A stretch of DNA of 64,000 nt from Paracoccaceae bacterium (GTDB lineage: Bacteria > Pseudomonadota > Alphaproteobacteria > Rhodobacterales > Rhodobacteraceae): positions 1 through 64,000 of the forward strand of contig JAHEJA010000002.1 in the NCBI GenBank assembly GCA_024639125.1, written 5' to 3'. Shown piece by piece: positions 27,251 to 35,951 of this stretch. Each line of letters opens with the position of its first letter. The stretch's first letter is position 1. Under the pieces are notes generated by a model, which saw only the letters and a program-made list of their open reading frames with translations, had not been told where the DNA came from and ran no database searches. The position numbers were made by a program, and so were the translations under genes.

Positions 27251-28038
27251 CAACTGAGACACTTATTGATCAAGCCCATGCTGCCATGGAGGCACAGCCC
27301 GAAAATGATGCCTTGCGGTTGCGGTTTTATGAGCGGTTGGCGGATGCGGAATTGTTCTTGTTGCTGAGCGAAGATGTTACCAGTGATGTGATTTCACCAG
27401 AGGTGATCGAGGTTGAGGGTCAATCCTTTGTCATCGTGTTTGATACCGAAGAACGTCTGGCGCAATTTAGCGGCAAGGTGACACCCTATGTTGGGTTGTC
27501 TGGCCGTGTGATTGTGTCAATGCTGGCGGACCAAGACCTTGGGTTGGGTGTGAATTTGGGTGTGGCGCCGTCTGAAGTGCTTTTGCCGAGTGATGCCGTT
27601 GATTGGTTGTCACAAACGCTAAGTGCGGCCCCAGATGAGTTAGAAGCGCAACCAGAAAGCTTTGGTCCGCCTGTCGGTATGCCCGAGCAAGTGTTGCAAG
27701 CTTTGGACGCGAAATTAGTGAGCGCAGCAGGTTTAGTTGCCCAAGTTTGGTTGGTCGGGGTTACCTATGTCGGCGGGGCGCGTGGCCATTTATTGGCATT
27801 TGTTGATGCTCAGGACGGGGCAGAGCGGGCTTTGGCCAAAGCGGCGCACGAAGCTTTGACTTTTTCAGGGATAGAAGCTGGGTCAATTGATGTTGCGTTT
27901 TTCACCAGTGACGAAGCTGCAGTTGCGGCTATAGCGCGACAGGGTTTACAATTTGAATTGCCAAATGTGATTGAAGCAGAGCCGTGGCAGCCAAAGGCTC
28001 CGGGTATGGATCCCACATCACCGCCAAAATTGAAATAA
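27247..28038 (+). CDS. SseB family protein
   Basis: A 263-residue protein with an N-terminal SseB domain (residues about 10-120: the LRFYERLADAELFLLL start and the VFDTEERLAQF strand). SseB was named for enhancing serine sensitivity in E. coli; its molecular role is unclear. The start MTTETLIDQ at 27247 overlaps the stop of the UDG-family gene, so they are co-translated. The C-terminal half is typical of longer SseB proteins. It converges with the response regulator gene. Confidence 0.82.
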   Translation: MTTETLIDQAHAAMEAQPENDALRLRFYERLADAELFLLLSEDVTSDVISPEVIEVEGQSFVIVFDTEERLAQFSGKVTPYVGLSGRVIVSMLADQDLGLGVNLGVAPSEVLLPSDAVDWLSQTLSAAPDELEAQPESFGPPVGMPEQVLQALDAKLVSAAGLVAQVWLVGVTYVGGARGHLLAFVDAQDGAERALAKAAHEALTFSGIEAGSIDVAFFTSDEAAVAAIARQGLQFELPNVIEAEPWQPKAPGMDPTSPPKLK

Positions 28039-28043
28039 CCCGC

Positions 28044-28751
28044 TTAGCGGAGCCACGTCACATCCCCCAAAAAGATATATCCAGCGCCATAGATCGTTTT
28101 GATCAGTTGGGGTTTCTTGGGATCTTCTTGGAGCTTGTTGCGTAAACGTGAAATGCGCACGTCCATAGCGCGATCAAAGCTTTCTCCTGCTGCTCCGCCT
28201 AGGGTTTCTTGCATGTAGGCGCGGCTGATTAATCGTTTGGGGCTTTCTAGAAATAATCTTAGGACTTCGCCCTCGGCATGGGAAAAGGGCGTTTCTTGAC
28301 CTGTGTCATCTTCGAGCGAATAGCGGTCAAAATGCGCGGTCCAGCCTTCGAATTTTGCCGTGTCACTGGCGGATGCTAACGGCGAGCGGTCCTTGCGCAT
28401 GCGGGCACGGATGCGGGCCACGACTTCTGCGGGATCAAAGGGTTTGATGATATAGTCATCTGCGCCTAGCTCAAGCCCGGTGACGCGGTCTTGGACTTGG
28501 GCGCGGCCAGAAATAATGATCACAATGGCCCCTTTTTCTAGGGCCAAGCGATGCACCAAGGTTAATCCATCGCGATCCGGTAAGCTAAGATCAACCAAGC
28601 ATACGTCGGGCGTTTGGGTTTGAAGCGATGCTTCGAATTCTGTGGCGCGGGCAAAGCTCTGAGTGCGGAAACCTGCGTCTTCGAGCGCATCAGACAACAA
28701 ACGGCGGATTGCGGGTTCGTCATCTAAAATAGATACCAAGGGGCTGGTCAT
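28044..28751 (-). CDS. OmpR/PhoB-family response regulator
   Basis: DNA-binding response regulator of 235 residues. The receiver acid pocket is D10-D11-E12, the phospho-acceptor is Asp54 (CLVDLSLP) and the conserved Lys is K103 (IIKPFDP). The C-terminal winged helix has the typical DVRISRLRNKL recognition helix and the TIYGAGYIF wing. It lies directly downstream of, and overlaps by 4 bases, the hybrid histidine kinase gene, so the two form a dedicated pair. Confidence 0.95.
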   Translation of the reverse strand: MTSPLVSILDDEPAIRRLLSDALEDAGFRTQSFARATEFEASLQTQTPDVCLVDLSLPDRDGLTLVHRLALEKGAIVIIISGRAQVQDRVTGLELGADDYIIKPFDPAEVVARIRARMRKDRSPLASASDTAKFEGWTAHFDRYSLEDDTGQETPFSHAEGEVLRLFLESPKRLISRAYMQETLGGAAGESFDRAMDVRISRLRNKLQEDPKKPQLIKTIYGAGYIFLGDVTWLR

Positions 28752-30658
28752 TCCAAATGTTCCTTTTGCAAAAGAGCCTGCAGAGTTGCATCATTAATAG
28801 GTTTTGACAAAACGGTTGCGTGACGCGTGGCCTCTTGGCGGAGGGGGTGCGACACTGGCAGGGATGTCATGTAGATCAAAGATGCGTCTGTTGGCACATG
28901 CGCCAAATCTAAACCGGTTGCGTCACCTTCTAGCTGAAGATCGGATAGAATCAACGATATTTCAGGCAGGCCATTGATCAAAGCGATGGCTTCCGGGATC
29001 GACGCGGCTTCGACCACAGATTGACCGGCAGCAGTCAGCGACGTGCGCAAACTGTCCCGGATGTGGCTGTTGTCTTCGACCAAGAGGGTCAGTCGAATTT
29101 CTGGGGCTTTTTTTGTTACCCGCATCGGCAACCGTAGCGTCACGCGGGCGCCGCGATAATTGTTGCCAAGTTTTAATTCGCCACCTGACAGTTTGACCAT
29201 GTCATAAACCATCGGCAAGCCTAGGCCGGTTCCGTTTTCGCCTTTGGTGGTGAAGAACGGGTCTAGGGCATGCTTCAGAGCGCGTTCTGAAAATCCCGGC
29301 CCTGTGTCGGTGATTGCGAATTCGATCCATGTGTCTTGGACGACGCTACAGTTGAGCGATATTTGCCCGTTTTGTCCAAGTGCATCGCGCGCGTTGATCA
29401 CAAGGTTCAAAAGCGCATCCTGTAGCATCCCACGATCTAGCAAATAGGATTCGTCGGGCACCGTGTTTTTGATGCTTAGACTGATACTGACAGGCAAGGT
29501 TGGGCGCGCCAGCCGTTCCACCTGATCCAACAGGTCAGGAATTTGAACGGCTTCGGGCTGTAATGCTCGGGTGCCAGTCATGTCAGCTATTTCATTCAAT
29601 AGCGTGCCACCCCGACTGGCTGCATTTTTTGTTGCCTCAATCAGCTCTTGGGCGGCTGGATTGTCTGTTATGCTGTACAGCCGACTTTGTGCCCCTAAGA
29701 TAATCGTAAGCAAATTTGAAAAATCATGTGCCAGACCGCTGGTCAGTTGAGCCGCCATTTCCCGCTTTGCGGCCTGTTGCAGGGCGGCACGGGCTTGGGT
29801 TTCTTCGGTCACATCCATGGAAAGGATATACACACCATGAATGGCGCCATCGCGTGCGTCGGGGGTAAAAGCCGTTCTGATGCGTCGTGAACTCAGCGCG
29901 TCGGTGAATTCAAAAACGCTGGAAGATCCTGCAAAAGCCCGTCCAAGATTATTTTCGATTTGGGTATAGGCTTGCTTGCCGAGCGTTTCAGCGATGTGAC
30001 GCCCTAAAATATCATTCGTGCGATGCGGCATCACCGACGACAAACGTCTGTTGGAATAGGTATAGCGCCGCTCCAGATCAACGTGGGCGATATGGGCTGG
30101 CATCATTTCTGTTGTTAAACGCGCGCGTGCTTCGCTTTCGATTAACTGTCGCTTTGTTTCTTCTAGTGCAGAATTGGCCGCTTCTAATGCGCGGTTTTTG
30201 CGCGCAATTTCTTCGGTATAGGCAAAAACTTGATCACTGAGCTCTTCGGAGCGGGATTTGAGCAGGTCTTCTTGTCGTTTGATTCCGGTAATGTCTGTGT
30301 AAACGGTTACCCAACCGCCTTGGGGAAGGGGGGCGCCTTCGACGCTAATGATTTGTCCATTGGCGCGTTGGCGTTCCATGTAATGGGGTTCAAATGCCCG
30401 CGCGACACGCACGCGTTCTGTGACAAAGGTATCAATGTCATCGCATTCACCATATTCGCCGCGTGCAGCGAGGTGGGCAATGGTTTCTTGGAATGTTGTC
30501 CCGACGGTTACCAAGTGATCCGGAAGAGCGAACATTTCTTTGAAACGTTGATTACATAAAACAAGCCGCAAATCGGAATCGTAAATTGTCAGGGCTTGTT
30601 GAATCAAATTCAACCCCGCCCGTGTCATCACATCCCGTGTTTGTGTGCTTACCTTCAT
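28748..30658 (-). CDS. PAS-domain hybrid sensor histidine kinase
   Basis: Cytoplasmic sensor kinase of 636 residues with no membrane helix. Order: PAS domain (about 10-130, IYDSDLRLVLCNQRF), a coiled-coil linker, a second PAS (about 180-290), the phospho-accepting His311 (LAHDFSN), an ATPase domain (NLVINARDAL, DTGPGFS, GTGLGLP) and a C-terminal receiver (acid pocket E-D, phospho-acceptor about Asp573, LSKP). A phosphorelay from its own receiver to the adjacent regulator is plausible. The ATG at 30658 is preferred; an in-frame TTG at 30664 has a closer AGGG. The signal is unknown. Confidence 0.9.
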   Translation of the reverse strand: MKVSTQTRDVMTRAGLNLIQQALTIYDSDLRLVLCNQRFKEMFALPDHLVTVGTTFQETIAHLAARGEYGECDDIDTFVTERVRVARAFEPHYMERQRANGQIISVEGAPLPQGGWVTVYTDITGIKRQEDLLKSRSEELSDQVFAYTEEIARKNRALEAANSALEETKRQLIESEARARLTTEMMPAHIAHVDLERRYTYSNRRLSSVMPHRTNDILGRHIAETLGKQAYTQIENNLGRAFAGSSSVFEFTDALSSRRIRTAFTPDARDGAIHGVYILSMDVTEETQARAALQQAAKREMAAQLTSGLAHDFSNLLTIILGAQSRLYSITDNPAAQELIEATKNAASRGGTLLNEIADMTGTRALQPEAVQIPDLLDQVERLARPTLPVSISLSIKNTVPDESYLLDRGMLQDALLNLVINARDALGQNGQISLNCSVVQDTWIEFAITDTGPGFSERALKHALDPFFTTKGENGTGLGLPMVYDMVKLSGGELKLGNNYRGARVTLRLPMRVTKKAPEIRLTLLVEDNSHIRDSLRTSLTAAGQSVVEAASIPEAIALINGLPEISLILSDLQLEGDATGLDLAHVPTDASLIYMTSLPVSHPLRQEATRHATVLSKPINDATLQALLQKEHLE

Positions 30659-30828
30659 CGTCAATTCAACCCTGTTCGTGCCTTTATTGGGGGTATCACT
30701 CTGTGGTGTCCATACAAAGTTGAACGCTACGTCTGTAACAATTCGTTAGAATTCTGCAATCTTGCCGCAAAACTCTGTGACGAACCATTGGGTAAATCTG
30801 CTGCGCCATACGTGAAGACGGCAGAAAA

Positions 30829-32811
30829 ATGGGAGGAACATCGTTGGGATATTCGTCAAAGGGCGATAGCGGATTCGCATCTGTACCGTCATTGCTACGT
30901 CGCAATGCTGCCGAATTCGGCAGCAAGTCCGCATATCGTGAAAAAGAATTCGGTATTTGGCAAAGTTGGACTTGGGCAAACACCGAAGAAGAAATTCAAG
31001 CTTTGGCTTTGGGTATGCTGGCTTTAGGTGTAAATCGAGGCGATTTTGTTGCCATCATTGGCCGTAACCGTCCGCATTTGTATTGGTCCATGGTGGCTGC
31101 CCAAATGTGTGGTGCGATCCCTGTGCCATTGTACCAAGACGCCGTTGCCGAAGAAATGGCCTATGTGCTGAACCACTGTGGCGCGCGCTTTGTAATTGCG
31201 GCAGACCAAGAGCAAGTCGACAAAGTATTGGAAATCCAAGATCAGCTTCCTGATTTTGAGCAAATGATTTATCTGGATACCCGTGGTCTGCGCAAATATG
31301 ACCACACGCGGTTACATGAATATGCAAGCCTACAGGATCAAGGTCGGTCGGCATCTGCTGCGATAAAATCCGAACTGGCCGCGCGCGAAGCCGAGCTGAC
31401 GTATGATCATACATGTGTGATGCTGTATACGTCGGGCACGACAGGCAAACCCAAAGGCGTTGTTTTATCTAATAGAAACATCATTGAAACGGCAAAAGCC
31501 TCTTCTGAATTTGATGGTCTCGCCCGTGGCGAAGAAGTCTTGGCTTATTTGCCAATGGCGTGGGTCGGAGATTTTATTTTCTCAATCGGTCAGGCGTATT
31601 GGACGGGGTTCTGCGTGAACTGCCCCGAAAGCGAAGAAACAATGGGGACGGACCTACGTGAGATTGGGCCAACCTATTATTTCGCGCCGCCTCGCGTTTT
31701 CGAAACCCAACTCACCAACGTCATGATCCGAATGGAAGATGCAGGTCGGCTGAAAAAGCGGATGTTTGATTATTTTATGGAACATGCGCGCAAAGTTGGC
31801 GGATCCATATTGGATGCTAAATCGGTTAGCACACTTGATCGATTGAAATATTCCTTGGGTGAGCTGCTAATTTATGGTCCGCTCAAGAACACGCTTGGGT
31901 TTTCTCGTGTGCGTGTTGGTTATACAGCAGGCGAAGCCATCGGCCCCGAAATTTTTGATTTCTACCGGTCCATGGGGATCAATCTAAAACAGCTTTATGG
32001 TCAAACCGAAGCATCGGTATTTATCACACAGCAGCCAGATGGCGAAGTGCGCGGGGACACTGTTGGCGTCCCAAGTCCCGGTGTTGAAGTGAGGATCGGC
32101 GATAATGGAGAAGTCTACTATCGTGGCGCTGGGACCTTTGTTGAATATTATAAAAACCCGGAAAGCACCGCTGATACCAAAGATCCAGAAGGCTGGGTTG
32201 CGACGGGCGATGCCGGATTTTTTGAACCGGACACGGGCCATTTGCGTATCATTGACCGCGCCAAAGACGTTGGCAAGCTGGCTGATGGGGGTATGTTCGC
32301 GCCGAAATACGTTGAAAACAAACTGAAGTTTTATCCGAACATTCTAGAGACTGTGGTTTTCGGAGCCGGCAAGGATCGCTGTGTTGCCTTTATCAATATT
32401 GATATGTCAGCGGTCGGCAATTGGGCGGAACGCAACAACATTGCTTATTCGTCATATCAGGAGCTTGCTGGTCATCCCCGTGTGCTTGATACAATTCAGC
32501 ACCACGTCGAAGAGGTGAATGCCTCGGTTGCCTTGGATCCGATGCTATCGGGGTGCCAAGTTCATAGGTTCCTTGTTTTGCATAAAGAATTGGATGCCGA
32601 TGACGGAGAATTGACACGGACGCGCAAAGTGCGCCGCAAGATTATTGGCGAGAAATTCGAAGATCTCGTGAATGCGCTCTATGATGGATCAGAGAGCATC
32701 TACACAGAAACAGAAGTGACCTATGAAGATGGTCGCAAAGGTAAAATTTCGGCGACCTTGTCGCTTCGAGATGCCAAAGTTGTTCCTGTGCAAAAATTGG
32801 CTGCGGAGTAA
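30829..32811 (+). CDS. AMP-forming acyl-CoA ligase
   Basis: Adenylate-forming enzyme of 660 residues, long-chain-acyl-CoA-synthetase-like. Motif YTSGTTGKPKG lies near residue 200, and YGQTEASVF and GWVATGDAGFF follow. It is the first gene of a LIV-type ABC cluster and probably activates the imported acid to its CoA ester. Start: ATG 30829 has no good ribosome binding site, whereas TTG at 30844 follows GGGAGGA at ideal spacing and may be the real start (5 residues shorter). The substrate is unknown; cluster context suggests an organic or aromatic acid. Confidence 0.9.
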   Translation: MGGTSLGYSSKGDSGFASVPSLLRRNAAEFGSKSAYREKEFGIWQSWTWANTEEEIQALALGMLALGVNRGDFVAIIGRNRPHLYWSMVAAQMCGAIPVPLYQDAVAEEMAYVLNHCGARFVIAADQEQVDKVLEIQDQLPDFEQMIYLDTRGLRKYDHTRLHEYASLQDQGRSASAAIKSELAAREAELTYDHTCVMLYTSGTTGKPKGVVLSNRNIIETAKASSEFDGLARGEEVLAYLPMAWVGDFIFSIGQAYWTGFCVNCPESEETMGTDLREIGPTYYFAPPRVFETQLTNVMIRMEDAGRLKKRMFDYFMEHARKVGGSILDAKSVSTLDRLKYSLGELLIYGPLKNTLGFSRVRVGYTAGEAIGPEIFDFYRSMGINLKQLYGQTEASVFITQQPDGEVRGDTVGVPSPGVEVRIGDNGEVYYRGAGTFVEYYKNPESTADTKDPEGWVATGDAGFFEPDTGHLRIIDRAKDVGKLADGGMFAPKYVENKLKFYPNILETVVFGAGKDRCVAFINIDMSAVGNWAERNNIAYSSYQELAGHPRVLDTIQHHVEEVNASVALDPMLSGCQVHRFLVLHKELDADDGELTRTRKVRRKIIGEKFEDLVNALYDGSESIYTETEVTYEDGRKGKISATLSLRDAKVVPVQKLAAE

Positions 32812-32822
32812 GAGGGTAGGAT

Positions 32823-33641
32823 ATGTTGGATCAAGCCGAAGGATATACCACCGCAGATGGTCGCAAAATTGGCGGCACTGTGATGGATATGCGCAATATC
32901 ACCCTACGATTTGGGGGAGTCGAAGCGATTAAGAATATCAGTTTCGATATCCGCGAAGGGGAAATTCGCGCAATTATTGGACCAAATGGTGCTGGTAAAT
33001 CATCAATGTTGAACGTGATCTCAGGGTTCTACGTCCCGCAAGAAGGCGAAGTTTGGTTTCGAGGTGAAAAACGCAAACCGCTAAAACCTTTTGAAGTTGC
33101 GCGACAGGGTATTGCACGCACATTCCAAAACATCGCCTTGTTCGAGGGCATGTCCGTTTTGGATAACGTGATGACGGGTCGTTTGACCGAAATGAAGTCG
33201 GGATTGCTGTCTCAGGCTATTTGGCGGGGCAAAGCGGAACGCGAAGAAGTTGCAAATCGCGAAATTTGCGAACGCGTTATCGATTTTTTGGAAATTCAAA
33301 ACATCCGTAAAACGCCGGTTTCGCGGCTGCCCTATGGCTTGAAAAAACGTGTCGAGTTGGCAAGGGCATTGGCGTCTGAGCCGAAATTGCTTTTGCTGGA
33401 CGAACCAATGGCCGGGATGAACGTCGAAGAAAAAGAGGACATGAGCCGGTTCATTCTATCTGTGAACGATGAATTCGGAACAACGATTGCGTTGATTGAA
33501 CATGATATGGGCGTTGTCATGGATTTGTCAGACCGGGTTGTTGTGATGGATTATGGCAAAAAGATTGGCGATGGCACACCGGATGAGGTGCGCAACAACC
33601 AAGAAGTGATCGATGCATATTTGGGGGTGAGTCATGACTAA
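32823..33641 (+). CDS. LivG-like ABC transporter ATP-binding protein
   Basis: ATPase of a branched-chain-amino-acid-type importer, 272 residues. Walker A GPNGAGKSS, Q-loop ARTFQNIALF, signature LPYGLKKRVELARAL (the degenerate LivG-type form), Walker B LLLLDEPMAGMN and switch His in IEHDMGVVM. It starts 11 bases after the acyl-CoA ligase gene. A perfect inverted repeat follows directly after its stop codon. Confidence 0.93.
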   Translation: MLDQAEGYTTADGRKIGGTVMDMRNITLRFGGVEAIKNISFDIREGEIRAIIGPNGAGKSSMLNVISGFYVPQEGEVWFRGEKRKPLKPFEVARQGIARTFQNIALFEGMSVLDNVMTGRLTEMKSGLLSQAIWRGKAEREEVANREICERVIDFLEIQNIRKTPVSRLPYGLKKRVELARALASEPKLLLLDEPMAGMNVEEKEDMSRFILSVNDEFGTTIALIEHDMGVVMDLSDRVVVMDYGKKIGDGTPDEVRNNQEVIDAYLGVSHD

Positions 33642-33694
33642 GTGTTTTTTCAACACAACTCCCGCCCACCCACCCCGTTGTGTTGAAAAAACAC
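33642..33694 (+). repeat. Perfect 18-bp inverted repeat inside the LIV operon
   Basis: Left arm GTGTTTTTTCAACACAAC (33642-33659), right arm its exact reverse complement (33677-33694), loop of 17 bases that are C-rich. It starts one base after the LivG-like stop and ends before the AAGGAG site of the LivH-like gene. In RNA it would be a very stable intercistronic stem-loop. Confidence 0.9.
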
Positions 33695-33714
33695 AAAACA
33701 AGGAGACCTAAGCG

Positions 33715-34701
33715 ATGCCAGAACAGTTTATTTTTGGGATAGAAGTTTTCTTGAACGGTTTGATGGCGGGTGTTTTATACGCATTGGTCGCCCTCGGGTT
33801 TGTTTTGATTTACAAAGCTTCGGGTATCTTTAACTATGCCCAAGGTGTTATGGCGCTGTTTGCGGCTATGACGTTGGTTGGAATAATGGACGGTCAGGTG
33901 CCATTTAGCCACTTGATCAATGCGATTTTCGGAACAGACGTGCATCACTTTGGATGGCACTTACCCGGGCTTGTTGGTATTTTGTTGACCATGTTGGTGA
34001 TGATTGCGCTGGCGCTGATCGTTCAAAAGGTGATCTTTAAGCATTTGGTTGGGCAAGAGCCGATTATTCTTTTCATGGCGACCATCGGTTTGGCGTACTT
34101 CATGGAAGGTCTAGGCGACCTGATGTGGGGTGCGGACATCAAGAAATTGAATGTTGGATTGCCGCAGGGGATCAATATCTGGATTGATGAAACGACGTAT
34201 AATATCTTTGATTACGGGTTCTTTATCGATAACTTGGATATCGTCGCAACGATTATCGCGGTGATCTTGGTGGCTGTTTTGGTTGCCTTTTCGCAATACA
34301 CAAAACAAGGTCGTGCGATGCGGGCTGTGGCGGATGACCACCAAGCGGCGCTGTCTGTTGGCGTGTCTCTTAACTTTATCTGGATCATGGTCTGGTCCGT
34401 TGCTGGGTTCGTCGCGCTTGTCGCCGGAGTTGTCTGGGGCACAAAGTCTGGTGTTCAATTCTCGTTGTCTTTGATCGCGCTCAAGGCCTTGCCGGTTTTG
34501 ATGCTTGGCGGCTTCACATCGATCCCGGGCGCGATTGTTGGTGGCTTGATCATTGGCGTCGGTGAAAAGCTCTTTGAATTCGCGATTGGTCCTTTGATTG
34601 GGGGCGCGACTGAAAATTGGTTTGCTTATGTGCTTGCTTTGATTTTCCTCGTGTTCCGTCCTCAAGGGTTGTTCGGCGAAAAAATCATCGAGAGGGTGTA
34701 G
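33715..34701 (+). CDS. LivH-like ABC transporter permease
   Basis: Inner-membrane permease of 328 residues with about eight or nine hydrophobic segments. The N-terminal LNGLMAGVLYALVALGFVLI and the GRAMRAVADDHQAALSVG cytoplasmic loop (EAA-like contact with the ATPase) are typical of LivH. An AAGGAG ribosome binding site precedes the ATG. It pairs with the LivM-like gene; a short coupled ORF lies between them. Confidence 0.93.
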   Translation: MPEQFIFGIEVFLNGLMAGVLYALVALGFVLIYKASGIFNYAQGVMALFAAMTLVGIMDGQVPFSHLINAIFGTDVHHFGWHLPGLVGILLTMLVMIALALIVQKVIFKHLVGQEPIILFMATIGLAYFMEGLGDLMWGADIKKLNVGLPQGINIWIDETTYNIFDYGFFIDNLDIVATIIAVILVAVLVAFSQYTKQGRAMRAVADDHQAALSVGVSLNFIWIMVWSVAGFVALVAGVVWGTKSGVQFSLSLIALKALPVLMLGGFTSIPGAIVGGLIIGVGEKLFEFAIGPLIGGATENWFAYVLALIFLVFRPQGLFGEKIIERV

Positions 34702-34703
34702 CT

Positions 34704-34796
34704 ATGAAGAGTTATTTTGTTGCTATGCCATCGGCATTTGACGGCCTATTGGTCGGTCCGTTTGGATACTTTAAACTTAGTCGGGAGAGTGAATAA
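34704..34796 (+). CDS. Small 30-aa ORF coupled between the two permease genes
   Basis: Starts 2 bases after the LivH-like stop with a good AGAGGG site 7 bases upstream, and its TAA overlaps the LivM-like ATG by one base (TAATG). The peptide begins MKSYFVAMPSAFDG and ends GYFKLSRESE, with a mildly hydrophobic middle (LLVGPFGYF). It is not recognised. The tight spacing suggests either a real small subunit or a coupling peptide that carries ribosomes into the LivM-like gene. Confidence 0.6.
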   Translation: MKSYFVAMPSAFDGLLVGPFGYFKLSRESE

Positions 34797-35872
34797 TGTT
34801 TTATCGTGAAGCAGGGGATTTCAAAACCTCGTATGTCGATGACAACCAAACCTTTCCGATTAAATTTGATCGGTATCGCTATTATTTCGTGCTTTTTATC
34901 GCCTTTGCGATAATTCCACTTATGATCAATTCGTACTGGGTAAAGGCTATTTTCCTGCCGTTTTTGATCTATTCCATCGCAGCAATTGGGTTGAATATTC
35001 TGGTTGGATATTGTGGACAGGTGTCACTGGGAACAGGTGGTTTTATGGCTGTCGGAGCCTATGCCGTCTATAAGTTGATGACAGCATTTCCCGAAATTAA
35101 CATTCTGTTTCATGTTCTAATTGCCGGTGGGATCACGTCGATAGTGGGGGTGCTTTTTGGATTACCCTCTCTGAGGATCAAAGGGTTCTATTTGGCTGTG
35201 GCCACGCTGGCCGCACAGTTCTTTTTGGTGTGGTTGTTTAACCGTGTGCCATGGTTTTACAATTATTCAGCCTCTGGACAAATTAGCGCGCCCGAGCGGA
35301 CCATTTTTGGAATAGCAGTGACAGGGCCGAACACTCAGTCATGGGCGACCTATATGTTCTGTCTGGTTTTTCTTACATTTTGCGCCATTATCGCACGCAA
35401 TTTGACCCGTGGGGCGGTGGGGCGCAAATGGATGGCAATCCGTGATATGGATATTGCGGCGGAAATCATTGGTGTGAATCCGTTGTCTGCAAAAATGACA
35501 GCCTTTGCCGTCAGTTCGTTCTTTATCGGAATTGCAGGTGCTTTGTTCTTTGCGGTCTATCTAGGCGCTGTCGAAGTCGGCGAAGTCTTTGGGATCAACA
35601 AATCCTTTTTGGTTTTGTTCATGATCATCATCGGCGGATTGGGATCGATATTCGGAAGCTTCGCTGGCGCTGCTTTCCTTGTTTTATTGCCGGTGTTCCT
35701 AAAGAATTTCCTAGTGGGTGCTTTGGGCTGGCCTACGGATTTGGCGGCGCATTTGGAATTCATGATTGTGGGCGGTTTGATCGTTGTCTTTTTGATTGCT
35801 GAACCACATGGGCTTGCGCAACTTTGGCGCGTCGCAAAAGAAAAACTACGGCTTTGGCCCTTCCCTTACTAG
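34796..35872 (+). CDS. LivM-like ABC transporter permease
   Basis: Second permease of the LIV-type importer, 358 residues, with about ten hydrophobic segments. The GLNILVGYCGQVSLGTGGFMAVGAYA segment spans typical LivM sequence (NILVGYCGQVSLG is the signature part), and the loop RKWMAIRDMDIAAEIIGVN is the ATPase contact. The ATG overlaps the stop of the small upstream ORF. The N-terminal 35 residues are hydrophilic and may lie in the cytoplasm. Confidence 0.93.
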   Translation: MFYREAGDFKTSYVDDNQTFPIKFDRYRYYFVLFIAFAIIPLMINSYWVKAIFLPFLIYSIAAIGLNILVGYCGQVSLGTGGFMAVGAYAVYKLMTAFPEINILFHVLIAGGITSIVGVLFGLPSLRIKGFYLAVATLAAQFFLVWLFNRVPWFYNYSASGQISAPERTIFGIAVTGPNTQSWATYMFCLVFLTFCAIIARNLTRGAVGRKWMAIRDMDIAAEIIGVNPLSAKMTAFAVSSFFIGIAGALFFAVYLGAVEVGEVFGINKSFLVLFMIIIGGLGSIFGSFAGAAFLVLLPVFLKNFLVGALGWPTDLAAHLEFMIVGGLIVVFLIAEPHGLAQLWRVAKEKLRLWPFPY

Positions 35873-35951
35873 AGGGGCCAACGTGAAGAACGACCAAGGA
35901 TAAACCTTGGCTATTGAAACCATCGGAAACTTAATGGGAGGACCTAAACCG

